This document shows positions 9,927 through 17,692 of a DNA stretch of 64,000 bases, piece after piece (positions within the stretch are counted from its first letter, which is position 1; each line of letters starts with the position of its first letter). A program made the translations under genes and the position numbers. Origin of the DNA: GCA-003244245 sp963712995. GTDB lineage: Bacteria; Actinomycetota; Actinomycetes; Mycobacteriales; Pseudonocardiaceae. The notes under the pieces are model-generated. The model saw only the letters and a program-made list of their open reading frames with translations, was not told where the DNA came from and did not search any database. The stretch covers positions 293,996-357,995 of the forward strand of contig CAVQKH010000025.1 of NCBI GenBank assembly GCA_963712995.1. Direction: 5' to 3'.

Positions 9927-10241
9927 ATGAGAGTCCGTAAAGGTGACACGGTGGTCGTGATCGCCGGTAAGGACAAGGGCGCCAAGGGCAAGGTGATCCA
10001 GGCCTACCCGGACAACGGACGGGTGCTGGTCGAGGGCGTCAACCGGATCAAGAAGCACACCCGGATCAGCCGTACCCAGCGTGGTGCGCAAAGCGGCGGG
10101 ATCGTGACGCAGGAGGCCACCATCGACGTCTCGAACGTCATGGTCGTCGACTCCGACGGTAAGCCGGTCAGGGTGGGTTACCGCACTGATGACGAGGGTA
10201 GGCGCGTGCGCGTGTCGCGGCGCACCGGCAAGGACATATGA
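9927..10241 (+). CDS. rplX: 50S ribosomal protein L24
   Basis: The 104-aa product has the KOW motif KGDTVVVIAGKDKGAKGKV at its N-terminus and the VNRIKKHTR segment. L24 is one of the two assembly initiators of 50S. The frame is open upstream, but GGAGGGAG at 9911-9918 fixes the ATG at 9927. The 83-bp gap from rplN (9844-9926) shows no further gene. Confidence 0.96.
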   Translation: MRVRKGDTVVVIAGKDKGAKGKVIQAYPDNGRVLVEGVNRIKKHTRISRTQRGAQSGGIVTQEATIDVSNVMVVDSDGKPVRVGYRTDDEGRRVRVSRRTGKDI

Positions 10242-10242
10242 G

Positions 10243-10818
10243 ATGACGACGGCAGAGAGCACCCGTACTGCGACGGTACCCAGGCTCAAGACCCGCTACC
10301 GCGAGGAGATCGTCAGCGGGTTGCGCGAGGAGTTCACCTACTCCAACGCGATGCAGGTACCCGGGGTCGTCAAGGTCGTGGTGAACATGGGCGTCGGCGA
10401 GGCGGCCCGGGACGCCAAGCTGATGGACGGTGCCCTTCGCGACCTGACGGCGATCACCGGCCAGAAACCGCTGGTGCGGCGGGCTCGCAAATCCGTCGCG
10501 CAGTTCAAATTGCGCGAGGGGATGCCGATCGGCGCCAAGGTGACGCTGCGCGGCGACCGGATGTGGGAGTTCCTGGACCGCCTGCTGACGATCGCGTTGC
10601 CCCGTATCCGCGACTTCCGTGGCCTGTCGCCGACCCAGTTCGACGGTCACGGTAACTACACCTTCGGTCTCACCGAGCAGTCGATGTTCCATGAGCTCAA
10701 CCCGGACAACATCGACCGCCCGCGTGGCATGGACATCACCGTGGTCACCTCCGCGACCACCGACGAGGAGGGCCGGGCGCTGCTGCGTCGCCTGGGCTTT
10801 CCCTTCAAGGAGAGCTGA
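10243..10818 (+). CDS. rplE: 50S ribosomal protein L5
   Basis: The 191-aa product has the L5 signatures VVVNMGVGEAARDAK, PLVRRARKSVAQFKLREG and RDFRGLSPTQFDGHGNY. L5 binds 5S rRNA and contacts the P-site tRNA. The frame continues upstream over the end of rplX, but ATG 10243, right after the rplX TGA, gives the normal N-terminus. Its TGA overlaps rpsN as TGATG. Confidence 0.96.
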   Translation: MTTAESTRTATVPRLKTRYREEIVSGLREEFTYSNAMQVPGVVKVVVNMGVGEAARDAKLMDGALRDLTAITGQKPLVRRARKSVAQFKLREGMPIGAKVTLRGDRMWEFLDRLLTIALPRIRDFRGLSPTQFDGHGNYTFGLTEQSMFHELNPDNIDRPRGMDITVVTSATTDEEGRALLRRLGFPFKES

Positions 10819-11003
10819 TGGCGAAGAAAGCGCTGATTATCAAGGCCTCGCGCAAGCCCAAGTTCTCGGTGCGGGCCTACACCCGCTGCCAGCGCTGCGG
10901 GCGGCCCAAGGCGGTCTACCGCAAGTTCGGGCTGTGCAGGATCTGCCTGCGCCAGATGGCCCACCGGGGCGAGCTCCCGGGTGTGAGCAAGTCATCGTGG
11001 TGA
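10818..11003 (+). CDS. rpsN: 30S ribosomal protein S14, zinc-binding type
   Basis: The 61-aa product is the short S14 form with two CXXC pairs, RCQRCG and CRICL, which hold a zinc ion. Many actinobacteria also keep a longer zinc-free S14 elsewhere under Zur control; that paralogue is not in the window. The ATG shares a base with the rplE stop. Confidence 0.97.
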   Translation: MAKKALIIKASRKPKFSVRAYTRCQRCGRPKAVYRKFGLCRICLRQMAHRGELPGVSKSSW

Positions 11004-11070
11004 GCCGCTGCGCCACTATTCGTCGCAGGCCCGGGAGGGAACCGCGGCGGGAAGGGATCATGAGGTCGCC

Positions 11071-11469
11071 ATGACGATGACCGACCCGATCGCAGACATG
11101 TTGACCCGTCTGCGCAACGCCAACTCGGCTTATCACGACCGGGTCGTGATGCCGCATTCCAAGATCAAGGCGAATATCGCCGAGATCCTCCAGAGGGAGG
11201 GGTACATCTCCAGCTTCCACGCCGAGGAGGCACCCGTGGGGCGCTCCCTCGTGGTGGAACTGAAGTTCGGTCCCAACCGGGAGCGCAGCATCGCCGGCCT
11301 GCGCCGGGTGTCCAAGCCCGGCCTGCGGGTGTACGCGAAGTCGACCTCGTTGCCCAAGGTGCTCGGCGGCCTGGGCGTGGCGATCATCTCCACGTCCACC
11401 GGGTTGCTCACCGACCGGCAGGCCGCCAAGAAGGGCGTGGGCGGGGAAGTCCTCGCCTTCGTCTGGTGA
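11071..11469 (+). CDS. rpsH: 30S ribosomal protein S8
   Basis: The 132-aa product begins MTMTDPIADMLTRLRNAN and ends with the S8 signature STSTGLLTDRQAAKKGVGGEVL. S8 binds the central domain of 16S rRNA and in E. coli represses the spc operon; whether that holds here is unknown. A second in-frame ATG lies two codons later. Confidence 0.98.
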   Translation: MTMTDPIADMLTRLRNANSAYHDRVVMPHSKIKANIAEILQREGYISSFHAEEAPVGRSLVVELKFGPNRERSIAGLRRVSKPGLRVYAKSTSLPKVLGGLGVAIISTSTGLLTDRQAAKKGVGGEVLAFVW

Positions 11470-11486
11470 GAGGGGAGCAGAGGTAG

Positions 11487-12026
11487 ATGTCGCGCATCGG
11501 TAAGCAACCGATCATCGTGCCCCCCGGCGTCGAGGTGGTCGTCGACGGCCGCACCGTGCGGGTGCAGGGTCCCAAGGGGACTTTGCAGCACACTGTGCCC
11601 GAACCGATCATCGTCGAGCAGGCGTCGGACGGTACCCTGCTGGTTCAGCGGCCGGATGACGAACGGCGCAGCAAAGCGCTGCACGGGCTGTCCCGGACTC
11701 TGGTGAACAACATGGTTCTCGGGGTCAGTCAGGGCTACGAGAAGCGGATGGAGATCCACGGCGTCGGCTACCGGGTGGTGGCCAAGGGCTCGGGCCTGGA
11801 GTTCTCGCTGGGGTTCAGCCACCCGGTGCCGGTCACCGCACCCGAGGGCATCAGCTTCGCGGTGGAGAGCCCCACGCGGTTCTCCGTGTCCGGCATCGAC
11901 AAGCAGGCGGTCGGTGAGGTAGCGGCGACCATCCGGAAGTTGCGGCGCCCGGACCCTTACAAGGGCAAGGGCGTGCGCTACGCGGGCGAGAAGGTCCGGC
12001 GCAAGGTCGGGAAGACAGGTAAGTGA
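11487..12026 (+). CDS. rplF: 50S ribosomal protein L6
   Basis: The 179-aa product begins MSRIGKQPIIVPPGVEV and ends with the L6 signature RRPDPYKGKGVRYAGE. L6 lies at the base of the L7/L12 stalk. The stop at 12024-12026 lies just before the rplR ATG. Confidence 0.98.
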   Translation: MSRIGKQPIIVPPGVEVVVDGRTVRVQGPKGTLQHTVPEPIIVEQASDGTLLVQRPDDERRSKALHGLSRTLVNNMVLGVSQGYEKRMEIHGVGYRVVAKGSGLEFSLGFSHPVPVTAPEGISFAVESPTRFSVSGIDKQAVGEVAATIRKLRRPDPYKGKGVRYAGEKVRRKVGKTGK

Positions 12027-12028
12027 TC

Positions 12029-12454
12029 ATGGCTGAGGTAGCTACCAGATCGACGGCTGCGCCGTCGGTAACCAAGCGTCCGCAGGTCGGCAAGGACGTC
12101 TCGACTCGACGCCGGCTGGCCAGGGCACGGCGACATTTCCGGCTGCGCAAGAAGGTCAGCGGTTCTCCGCAGCGTCCGCGGCTGGTGGTCAACCGCTCGT
12201 CCCGGCACATCGCCGTTCAGCTCGTGGACGACCTGGCTGGGCACACCCTCGCGGCGGCGTCGAGCATCGAGACCGACGTCCGTGCGATGGCGGGCGACAA
12301 GAAGGCCAGGGCGGTGCGGGTCGGAGAGTTGATCGCCGCTCGGGCGAAGGCGGCCGGTGTCGAGCGGGTGGTGTTCGATCGCGGTGGCTACGCCTACCAC
12401 GGTCGGATCGCGGCGCTGGCCGACGCGGCCCGTGCAGCAGGCCTGGAATTCTGA
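12029..12454 (+). CDS. rplR: 50S ribosomal protein L18
   Basis: The product (141 aa from ATG 12029) has the L18 core RLVVNRSSRHIAVQLVDD and VVFDRGGYAYHGRIAALAD. L18 binds 5S rRNA with L5. An AGG at 12017-12019 is correctly spaced for ATG 12029 but too close for the alternative GTG at 12023. The Lys-rich N-terminus is about 20 residues longer than in M. tuberculosis. Confidence 0.95.
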   Translation: MAEVATRSTAAPSVTKRPQVGKDVSTRRRLARARRHFRLRKKVSGSPQRPRLVVNRSSRHIAVQLVDDLAGHTLAAASSIETDVRAMAGDKKARAVRVGELIAARAKAAGVERVVFDRGGYAYHGRIAALADAARAAGLEF

Positions 12455-12457
12455 CCG

Positions 12458-12541
12458 ATGACCAACCTGAGACAGCAGCGCCCGAGACAGCAACCCCTGA
12501 GACAGCAACCGCAGTACCCGAGCAACGGAAGGAACGCCTGA
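12458..12541 (+). CDS. Repeat-built 27-codon micro-ORF between rplR and rpsE
   Basis: An ATG lies 3 bp after the rplR stop and the frame runs 27 codons to a TGA that overlaps the rpsE ATG as TGATG. The peptide begins MTNLRQQ and consists mainly of LRQQ/PRQQ-type units from three 15-bp DNA repeats (12466-12510). The rpsE ribosome-binding site (AAGGA) falls inside its last codons, so passage of ribosomes could couple rplR and rpsE translation. I know of no family for it. It may be a chance ORF in an expanded spacer; the exact fit at both ends argues for translation. Confidence 0.4.
   Translation: MTNLRQQRPRQQPLRQQPQYPSNGRNA
12466..12510 (+). repeat. 15-bp tandem repeat x 3
   Basis: Units CCTGAGACAGCAGCG (12466-12480), CCCGAGACAGCAACC (12481-12495) and CCTGAGACAGCAACC (12496-12510) are head to tail with two or three differences between copies. 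They make up most of the gap between rplR and rpsE. Confidence 0.95.
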
Positions 12542-13152
12542 TGCCTGGACGTATGCGGCGGGAAGGCGGAGGCGAGCGCACCGAGCGTCGGGACCGCCGC
12601 GAGGGTGGCCGCGGTGGGGCGCCCCAGCAGGAGAAGAGCCCGCACCTCGAACGAGTTGTCGCGATCAACCGGGTGGCCAAGGTGGTCAAGGGTGGTCGGC
12701 GGTTCAGTTTCACCGCGTTGGTCGTGGTGGGCGATGGCGACGGGATGGTCGGCGTCGGTTACGGGAAGGCCAAGGAGGTGCCGGCGGCGATCCAGAAAGG
12801 GGTGGAGGAAGCGAAGAAGAGCTTCTTCCGGGTGCCCCGGATCGGCAGCACCATCCCGCACCCGATCACCGGTGAGGCCGCGGCTGGCGTTGTGCTGCTG
12901 CGCCCCGCCTCACCGGGTACCGGGGTCATCGCCGGAGGACCGGTCCGGGCGGTGCTGGAGTGTGCCGGTGTGCATGACGTGCTGTCCAAATCGCTGGGCA
13001 GTGACAACGCGATCAACATCGTGCACGCCACGGTCGCGGCGCTGAAGGGGTTGCAGCGGCCCGAGGAGGTGGCCGCGCGTCGCGGTCTTCCTCTGGAGGA
13101 CGTGGCCCCGGCCGGTATGTTGCGGGCGCGTGCAGCGGCGCAGGGGGTGTGA
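12541..13152 (+). CDS. rpsE: 30S ribosomal protein S5
   Basis: The 203-aa product has the S5 double-stranded RNA-binding fold with GGRRFSFTALVVVGDGDG and GYGKAKEVPAAIQKG, then GTGVIAGGPVRAVLE. S5 acts in decoding accuracy. An acidic/basic N-terminal extension of about 30 residues rich in Arg, Gly and Glu precedes the core, as in other actinobacteria. AAGGA at 12529-12533 is the ribosome-binding site. Confidence 0.97.
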   Translation: MPGRMRREGGGERTERRDRREGGRGGAPQQEKSPHLERVVAINRVAKVVKGGRRFSFTALVVVGDGDGMVGVGYGKAKEVPAAIQKGVEEAKKSFFRVPRIGSTIPHPITGEAAAGVVLLRPASPGTGVIAGGPVRAVLECAGVHDVLSKSLGSDNAINIVHATVAALKGLQRPEEVAARRGLPLEDVAPAGMLRARAAAQGV

Positions 13153-13153
13153 G

Positions 13154-13381
13154 ATGACTGAATCTCATTCGACGGTTCGACCGTCGGTACTCAGGATCAC
13201 CCAGATTCGCGGGACCATCGGCACGCTGCACAACCAGCGTGAGACGTTGCGTTCGCTGGGGCTACGCCGGATCCGGCATTGCGTGATAAAAGAGGATAAC
13301 TCCCAGGTCCGTGGCATGATCGCCACTGTCCGTCACCTGGTGACGGTAGAGGAGGTCCCGAGCGAGGTGACGGCGACGTGA
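13154..13381 (+). CDS. rpmD: 50S ribosomal protein L30
   Basis: The 75-aa product contains the L30 pattern LRITQIRGTIGTLHNQRETLRSLGL (key part RGTIGTLHNQRETL) and IRHCVIKEDN. The frame is open further upstream into rpsE, but the ATG at 13154 just after the rpsE stop gives the expected size. The end overlaps rplO as GTGA. Confidence 0.96.
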   Translation: MTESHSTVRPSVLRITQIRGTIGTLHNQRETLRSLGLRRIRHCVIKEDNSQVRGMIATVRHLVTVEEVPSEVTAT

Positions 13382-13821
13382 CTATCAAACTGCACCATTT
13401 GCGTCCGGCCCCGGGCGCGAAGACCGCCAAGACCCGGGTCGGTCGTGGCGAGGGGTCCAAGGGTAAGTCCGCTGGTCGTGGTACCAAGGGCACCAAAGCT
13501 CGGAAGAACGTTCCGGCGATGTTCGAGGGTGGCCAGATGCCGATCCATATGCGGCTGCCCAAGCTCAAGGGTTTCCGCAACCGGTTCCGCACCGAATACC
13601 AGGTGGTCAACGTCGGTGACCTGGCCCGGCTGTTCCCTGAGGGTGGGGCGGTGGGACCTGAGCAGCTGGTGGCCGCCGGTGCGGTGCGCAAGGGGTGCCC
13701 GGTGAAGGTGCTGGGCGAGGGTGACCTCGCCGGCGTCACGCTCCAGGTCAGTGCCCAGGCCTTCTCCGGTTCCGCGCGGGACAAGATCGCCGCAGCGGGC
13801 GGCAGCAGCACCGAGCTGTAG
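13378..13821 (+). CDS. rplO: 50S ribosomal protein L15
   Basis: The 147-aa product begins with TIKLHHLRPAPGAKT and has GRGEGSKGKSAGRGTKG and the PIHMRLPKLKGF segment, all L15 signatures. L15 is a late-assembling 23S rRNA binder. It ends the spc ribosomal genes; 171 bp without a gene (13822-13992) separate it from secY. Confidence 0.97.
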   Translation: MTIKLHHLRPAPGAKTAKTRVGRGEGSKGKSAGRGTKGTKARKNVPAMFEGGQMPIHMRLPKLKGFRNRFRTEYQVVNVGDLARLFPEGGAVGPEQLVAAGAVRKGCPVKVLGEGDLAGVTLQVSAQAFSGSARDKIAAAGGSSTEL

Positions 13822-13992
13822 GCGGGCCCTGTTGTCCCGGGTCCTGCTGTTACAGTCGGCCGGAGTGCATAGGCGAGTCGGCTGGCGTCCGCCGTCAGGT
13901 TCCCTTGCACTGCTCGGTCGCCGTCCCCGGCCGTGCGACCGCCGGTCCGCCACGATCGACGGCCTCACCACGGCCGTGCCCAGGAGGTAGGA

Positions 13993-15312
13993 GTGCTCGG
14001 CGCCTTCCGCTCGGCTCTTGCGACACCGGATCTGCGCCGCAAGATCCTCTTCACCCTGGGCATGGTGGTGGTCTACCGGATCGGTGCGACCCTGCCCTCA
14101 CCCGGGGTCTCCTACGTCAATATCAACCAATGCCTGGCGCAGGTGCAGCAGGGAAGCAATCAAAACGTCTACTCGCTGATTAATCTGTTCAGCGGTGGGG
14201 CATTGCTGAGGTTGTCGGTGTTCGCGTTGGGGATCATGCCCTACATCACCGCGAGCATCATCGTTCAGTTGCTCACGGTGGTGATTCCTCGCTTCGAGGT
14301 GCTGAAGAAAGAGGGTCAATCCGGGCAGAACAAACTCACGCAGTACACCCGGTATCTGACGATCGCACTGGCTATTCTGCAATCCACCGGCATCATTGCA
14401 CTGGCGGTTCGTGGACAACTGTTCTCCGGATGCCCTCTTCCACCGATTCCGGACCAGTCGGTGTTCAACCTGGTCGTCATCGTGGTGGTCATGACCGCGG
14501 GCACCGCGATCATCATGTGGTTGGGTGAGCTGATCACCGAACGGGGTATCGGCAACGGGATGTCTTTGTTGATCTTCACCTCGATCGCCGCCCGCATCCC
14601 CGCCGAGGGCAAGAACATCCTGGATTCGCAGGGGCCGCTGGTCTTCTTCCTGGTGTGCGTGTTCGGTCTGGCCATCATCGCCAGCGTGGTGTTCGTCGAG
14701 CAGGGCCAGCGCCGGATCCCGGTGCAGTACGCCAAGCGGATGATCGGCCGCCGGATGTACGGCGGTACCTCCACCTACCTGCCATTGAAGGTGAACCAGG
14801 CCGGCGTTATCCCGGTCATCTTCGCTTCGTCGCTGCTCTACCTGCCCGACCTCATTGCTCGGCTGACCACCTCGTCGAGCGGTCAGCCGAGTTGGTGGCA
14901 GACGTTCATCACCCGATACCTGGTCGATCAGGCCAGTTGGGTCCATATCGCGCTGTACTTCTTGATGATTATCTTCTTCACCTACTTCTACGTCGCGATC
15001 ACGTTCAATCCCGAGGAGCGCGCCGAGGAGATGAAGAAGTTCGGTGGGTTCATTCCGGGTATCCGCCCGGGGCGCCCCACCGCCGAGTACCTGAGTTTCG
15101 TGCTCAGCCGGATCACCCTGCCCGGCTCGCTGTATCTGGGTATCGTGGCTGTACTGCCCAACTTGTTCCTCGACCTCACCGGTGATGGACAGAACCAGAA
15201 CTTCCCCTTCGGGGGAACCGCGGTTCTGATCATGGTGGGGGTCGGATTGGACACCGTGAAGCAGATTGAGAGCCAGCTGATGCAGCGGAACTACGAAGGG
15301 TTCCTGCGCTAG
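13993..15312 (+). CDS. secY: Preprotein translocase subunit SecY
   Basis: The 439-aa membrane protein is the channel of the Sec translocon. It has the ten hydrophobic segments of the family, the plug-region text RLSVFALGIMPYITASI, and the cytoplasmic loop RRIPVQYAKRM important for SecA binding. The GTG at 13993 has an AGGAGG at 13982-13987. The position after rplO and before adk is universal. Confidence 0.97.
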   Translation: MLGAFRSALATPDLRRKILFTLGMVVVYRIGATLPSPGVSYVNINQCLAQVQQGSNQNVYSLINLFSGGALLRLSVFALGIMPYITASIIVQLLTVVIPRFEVLKKEGQSGQNKLTQYTRYLTIALAILQSTGIIALAVRGQLFSGCPLPPIPDQSVFNLVVIVVVMTAGTAIIMWLGELITERGIGNGMSLLIFTSIAARIPAEGKNILDSQGPLVFFLVCVFGLAIIASVVFVEQGQRRIPVQYAKRMIGRRMYGGTSTYLPLKVNQAGVIPVIFASSLLYLPDLIARLTTSSSGQPSWWQTFITRYLVDQASWVHIALYFLMIIFFTYFYVAITFNPEERAEEMKKFGGFIPGIRPGRPTAEYLSFVLSRITLPGSLYLGIVAVLPNLFLDLTGDGQNQNFPFGGTAVLIMVGVGLDTVKQIESQLMQRNYEGFLR

Positions 15313-15863
15313 TGCGAATCCTCATTGTGGGCCCGCCGGGAGCGGGCAAGGGAACCCAGGCTGCGGTGTTGAGCCAGGAGCTCGGCGTGGTGCACATCTC
15401 GACGGGGGATGAGTTCCGGGCACACGTCGGCGGTGAAACCGAGTTGGGCCGGCGGGTGAAGCGCTACCTGGATGCCGGCGCGTTGGTACCCGATGAGATC
15501 ACCAACAAGATGGTGGAGCAACGGCTCACCGACGAGGTCTGCCGCAACGGGTTCATCCTCGACGGTTTCCCGCGCACGGTCGCGCAGGCGCAGGTGCTGG
15601 CGGATCTGCTGCTTGCGCATGACTGCGAGATCGACACGGTATTGGAGCTCGACGCACCTGAGGACGCGGTGCTCGAGCGACTGCTGGCGCGGGGGCGCGA
15701 TGACGATACCGAGAACGTCATCCGGCACCGCCAGCAGCTCTATCGCGGCGAGACCGCGCCGCTGCTGGAATTTTACGCCGACCGGCTGGTCACCGTTCCG
15801 GCGGTCGGTTCGGTGCCCGATGTGACTGCTCGGGCGTTGGACGCACTGCGAACTCGGGCATGA
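15312..15863 (+). CDS. adk: Adenylate kinase
   Basis: The 183-aa enzyme interconverts AMP+ATP and 2 ADP. The P-loop GPPGAGKGTQ starts at residue 7; the AMP-binding STGDEFR and the DGFPRT motif follow. The short LID (RGRDDDTENVIRHR) marks the short, zinc-free form usual in actinobacteria. The GTG shares a base with the secY stop, so translation is likely coupled. Confidence 0.97.
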   Translation: MRILIVGPPGAGKGTQAAVLSQELGVVHISTGDEFRAHVGGETELGRRVKRYLDAGALVPDEITNKMVEQRLTDEVCRNGFILDGFPRTVAQAQVLADLLLAHDCEIDTVLELDAPEDAVLERLLARGRDDDTENVIRHRQQLYRGETAPLLEFYADRLVTVPAVGSVPDVTARALDALRTRA

Positions 15864-15873
15864 CGAGGGTGCG

Positions 15874-16692
15874 ATGACCGGGGGTGGGGTGCGGGCCGTG
15901 GTGCGAAGGTTGCGTGGTCGGAGCAGCATCGAGCTCAAATCCGCTGCTGAGATCGAGGCGATGCGCGCGGCCGGTGCGGTGGTGGCCCGGACTCTGCGGC
16001 TGCTCGAGTCGCACGCCAAGGCCGGTGTGAGCACCGGTGAACTGGACGAGTTGGCTGAGCAGTCGATCCGGGACGCCGGGGCGGTACCGTCCTTCAAGGG
16101 CTACCACGGGTTCCCGGCCTCGATCTGCAGCTCGGTGAACGAGCAGGTGGTCCATGGCATCCCGCGCCGCGAGCAGGTGCTCGCCGAGGGAGATCTGCTG
16201 TCGGTGGACTGTGGCGCGATCCTGGACGGCTGGCATGGCGACGCTGCGGTGACCGTGCACATCGGGAAGGTGACCGAGGCCGACAACCGGTTGTCGGCGG
16301 CCTGCCGGGCCGCGCTGGAGGCCGGCATCGCCGCCGTGCACCCTGGCGGCCGGTTGACCGACATCTCCCATGCGGTGGAGTCGGCAGCGCTGGCCGCCGC
16401 CGCGGAGCACGGGACGTCCTACGGGATCGTGGCCGACTACGGTGGCCACGGCATCGGAACGGCGATGCACATGGACCCGTTCCTGCCCAACGTGGGCCGC
16501 CCCGGCCGTGGTCCGCGGCTGGTGGTCGGCATGGCCCTGGCGATCGAGCCGATGCTCACCGCGGGGAGCGAGAAGACCGAGGAACTGGACGACGGTTGGA
16601 CCGTGGTCACGGTGGACGGATCCCGGGCCGCGCATTGGGAGCACTCGGTCGCCGTCACCGACGAGGGCCCACTCGTGCTCACGGTCGAGTAA
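15874..16692 (+). CDS. map: Methionine aminopeptidase, type I
   Basis: The 272-aa enzyme removes the initiator methionine. The five metal ligands can be placed: D in SVDCGAILDGW, D in WHGDAAVTV, H in GGHGIGTAMH, E in AIEPML and E in AHWEHSVAV. About 20 extra N-terminal residues with many arginines precede the catalytic domain. It follows adk as in most bacteria, but infA does not follow it here. Confidence 0.96.
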   Translation: MTGGGVRAVVRRLRGRSSIELKSAAEIEAMRAAGAVVARTLRLLESHAKAGVSTGELDELAEQSIRDAGAVPSFKGYHGFPASICSSVNEQVVHGIPRREQVLAEGDLLSVDCGAILDGWHGDAAVTVHIGKVTEADNRLSAACRAALEAGIAAVHPGGRLTDISHAVESAALAAAAEHGTSYGIVADYGGHGIGTAMHMDPFLPNVGRPGRGPRLVVGMALAIEPMLTAGSEKTEELDDGWTVVTVDGSRAAHWEHSVAVTDEGPLVLTVE

Positions 16693-16700
16693 ACAAGACC

Positions 16701-17672
16701 GTGGGTGTGCTCGAAGGCACGGCGGTGGTGATCACCGGTGCCGGTCGCGGCCTGGGCGAGGCCTACGCCGTGCACGCCGCGGCGGCCGGAGCCGCGGTCG
16801 TGGTCAACGACGTCGATATGGCGCTGGCCGAGGCGGTCACCGCGCGGATCGTTGCCCACGGTGGTCGCGCGGTGGCCAATGGGGCGTCGGTTCGCGATCC
16901 GGATCAGGCCGGCGGGATCGTGCGGCAGTGCCTGGCGGAGTTCGGCAGACTCGACGGTCTGGTGAACAACGCCGGACTCAGTCACCTGGCACTACCCTGG
17001 GAAGAAGACCCCGGCCTCGCCCGCGAGCTCATCGAGGTCAACGTGCTCGGGGTGCTCTACTGCGGGATCGCTGCCGCGCGGGTGATGCGCGCCCAACGCG
17101 CCGGATCGATCGTCAATATCTCCTCGGGCTCGTCGTTCGGCCAGTACGCCCTGGGCACGTACGCGGCGTCCAAAGGTGCAGTCGCGTCCCTGACCTATTC
17201 CTGGGCGCTGGATCTGGCGGAGTCGGGGGTGCGGGTGAACGGCGTCTGCCCGCTGGCCTGGACTCGTATGGTGGAGCGTCACGAGGCTGCGCACGCGCGC
17301 GTCACCCGGCAGCGCACCCCGGACCGGGTGGCCCCGCTGATCACCTACCTGCTCTCCGATCGCGCCGAGGGGATCACCGGCCAGCTCATCCGGTTCACCG
17401 GGGACCAGCTGCACATCGTGCGCCAGCCCGGGATCAAGGAGCCGGTGCTGAGCCGGGAGTTCTGGAGCACCGAGGATATCGCCGCTGCCTTCGACCAGGT
17501 GCTCGATCACCACCTCGAGCCCTTCGGTCTGGACAAGCAGCCGCCCCCGCGACTGCGGGCAGCGCCTCCCAGCCGACCGAATGAACCGGCCGCAACACAT
17601 AACTGGGTCATAGCGCTCGACGCGACGGGTGATCTCACTGAGCAGGCGGAAAGGACTGCGACGCGATCTTGA
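16701..17672 (+). CDS. Short-chain dehydrogenase/reductase
   Basis: The 323-aa product has the classical SDR pattern: the cofactor motif TGAGRGLGEA at residue 11, NNAG, a catalytic serine in NISSGSS and YAASK as the Tyr/Lys pair. The fold ends near residue 240 and is followed by an extra domain of about 80 residues. It resembles FabG-type or hydroxysteroid-type reductases; the substrate cannot be read. The start is uncertain: the frame is open upstream into map; GTG 16701, 8 bp after the map stop, gives the cofactor motif its usual position. Confidence 0.88.
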   Translation: MGVLEGTAVVITGAGRGLGEAYAVHAAAAGAAVVVNDVDMALAEAVTARIVAHGGRAVANGASVRDPDQAGGIVRQCLAEFGRLDGLVNNAGLSHLALPWEEDPGLARELIEVNVLGVLYCGIAAARVMRAQRAGSIVNISSGSSFGQYALGTYAASKGAVASLTYSWALDLAESGVRVNGVCPLAWTRMVERHEAAHARVTRQRTPDRVAPLITYLLSDRAEGITGQLIRFTGDQLHIVRQPGIKEPVLSREFWSTEDIAAAFDQVLDHHLEPFGLDKQPPPRLRAAPPSRPNEPAATHNWVIALDATGDLTEQAERTATRS

Positions 17673-17692
17673 CGTGGGATATCTTCATCGCA

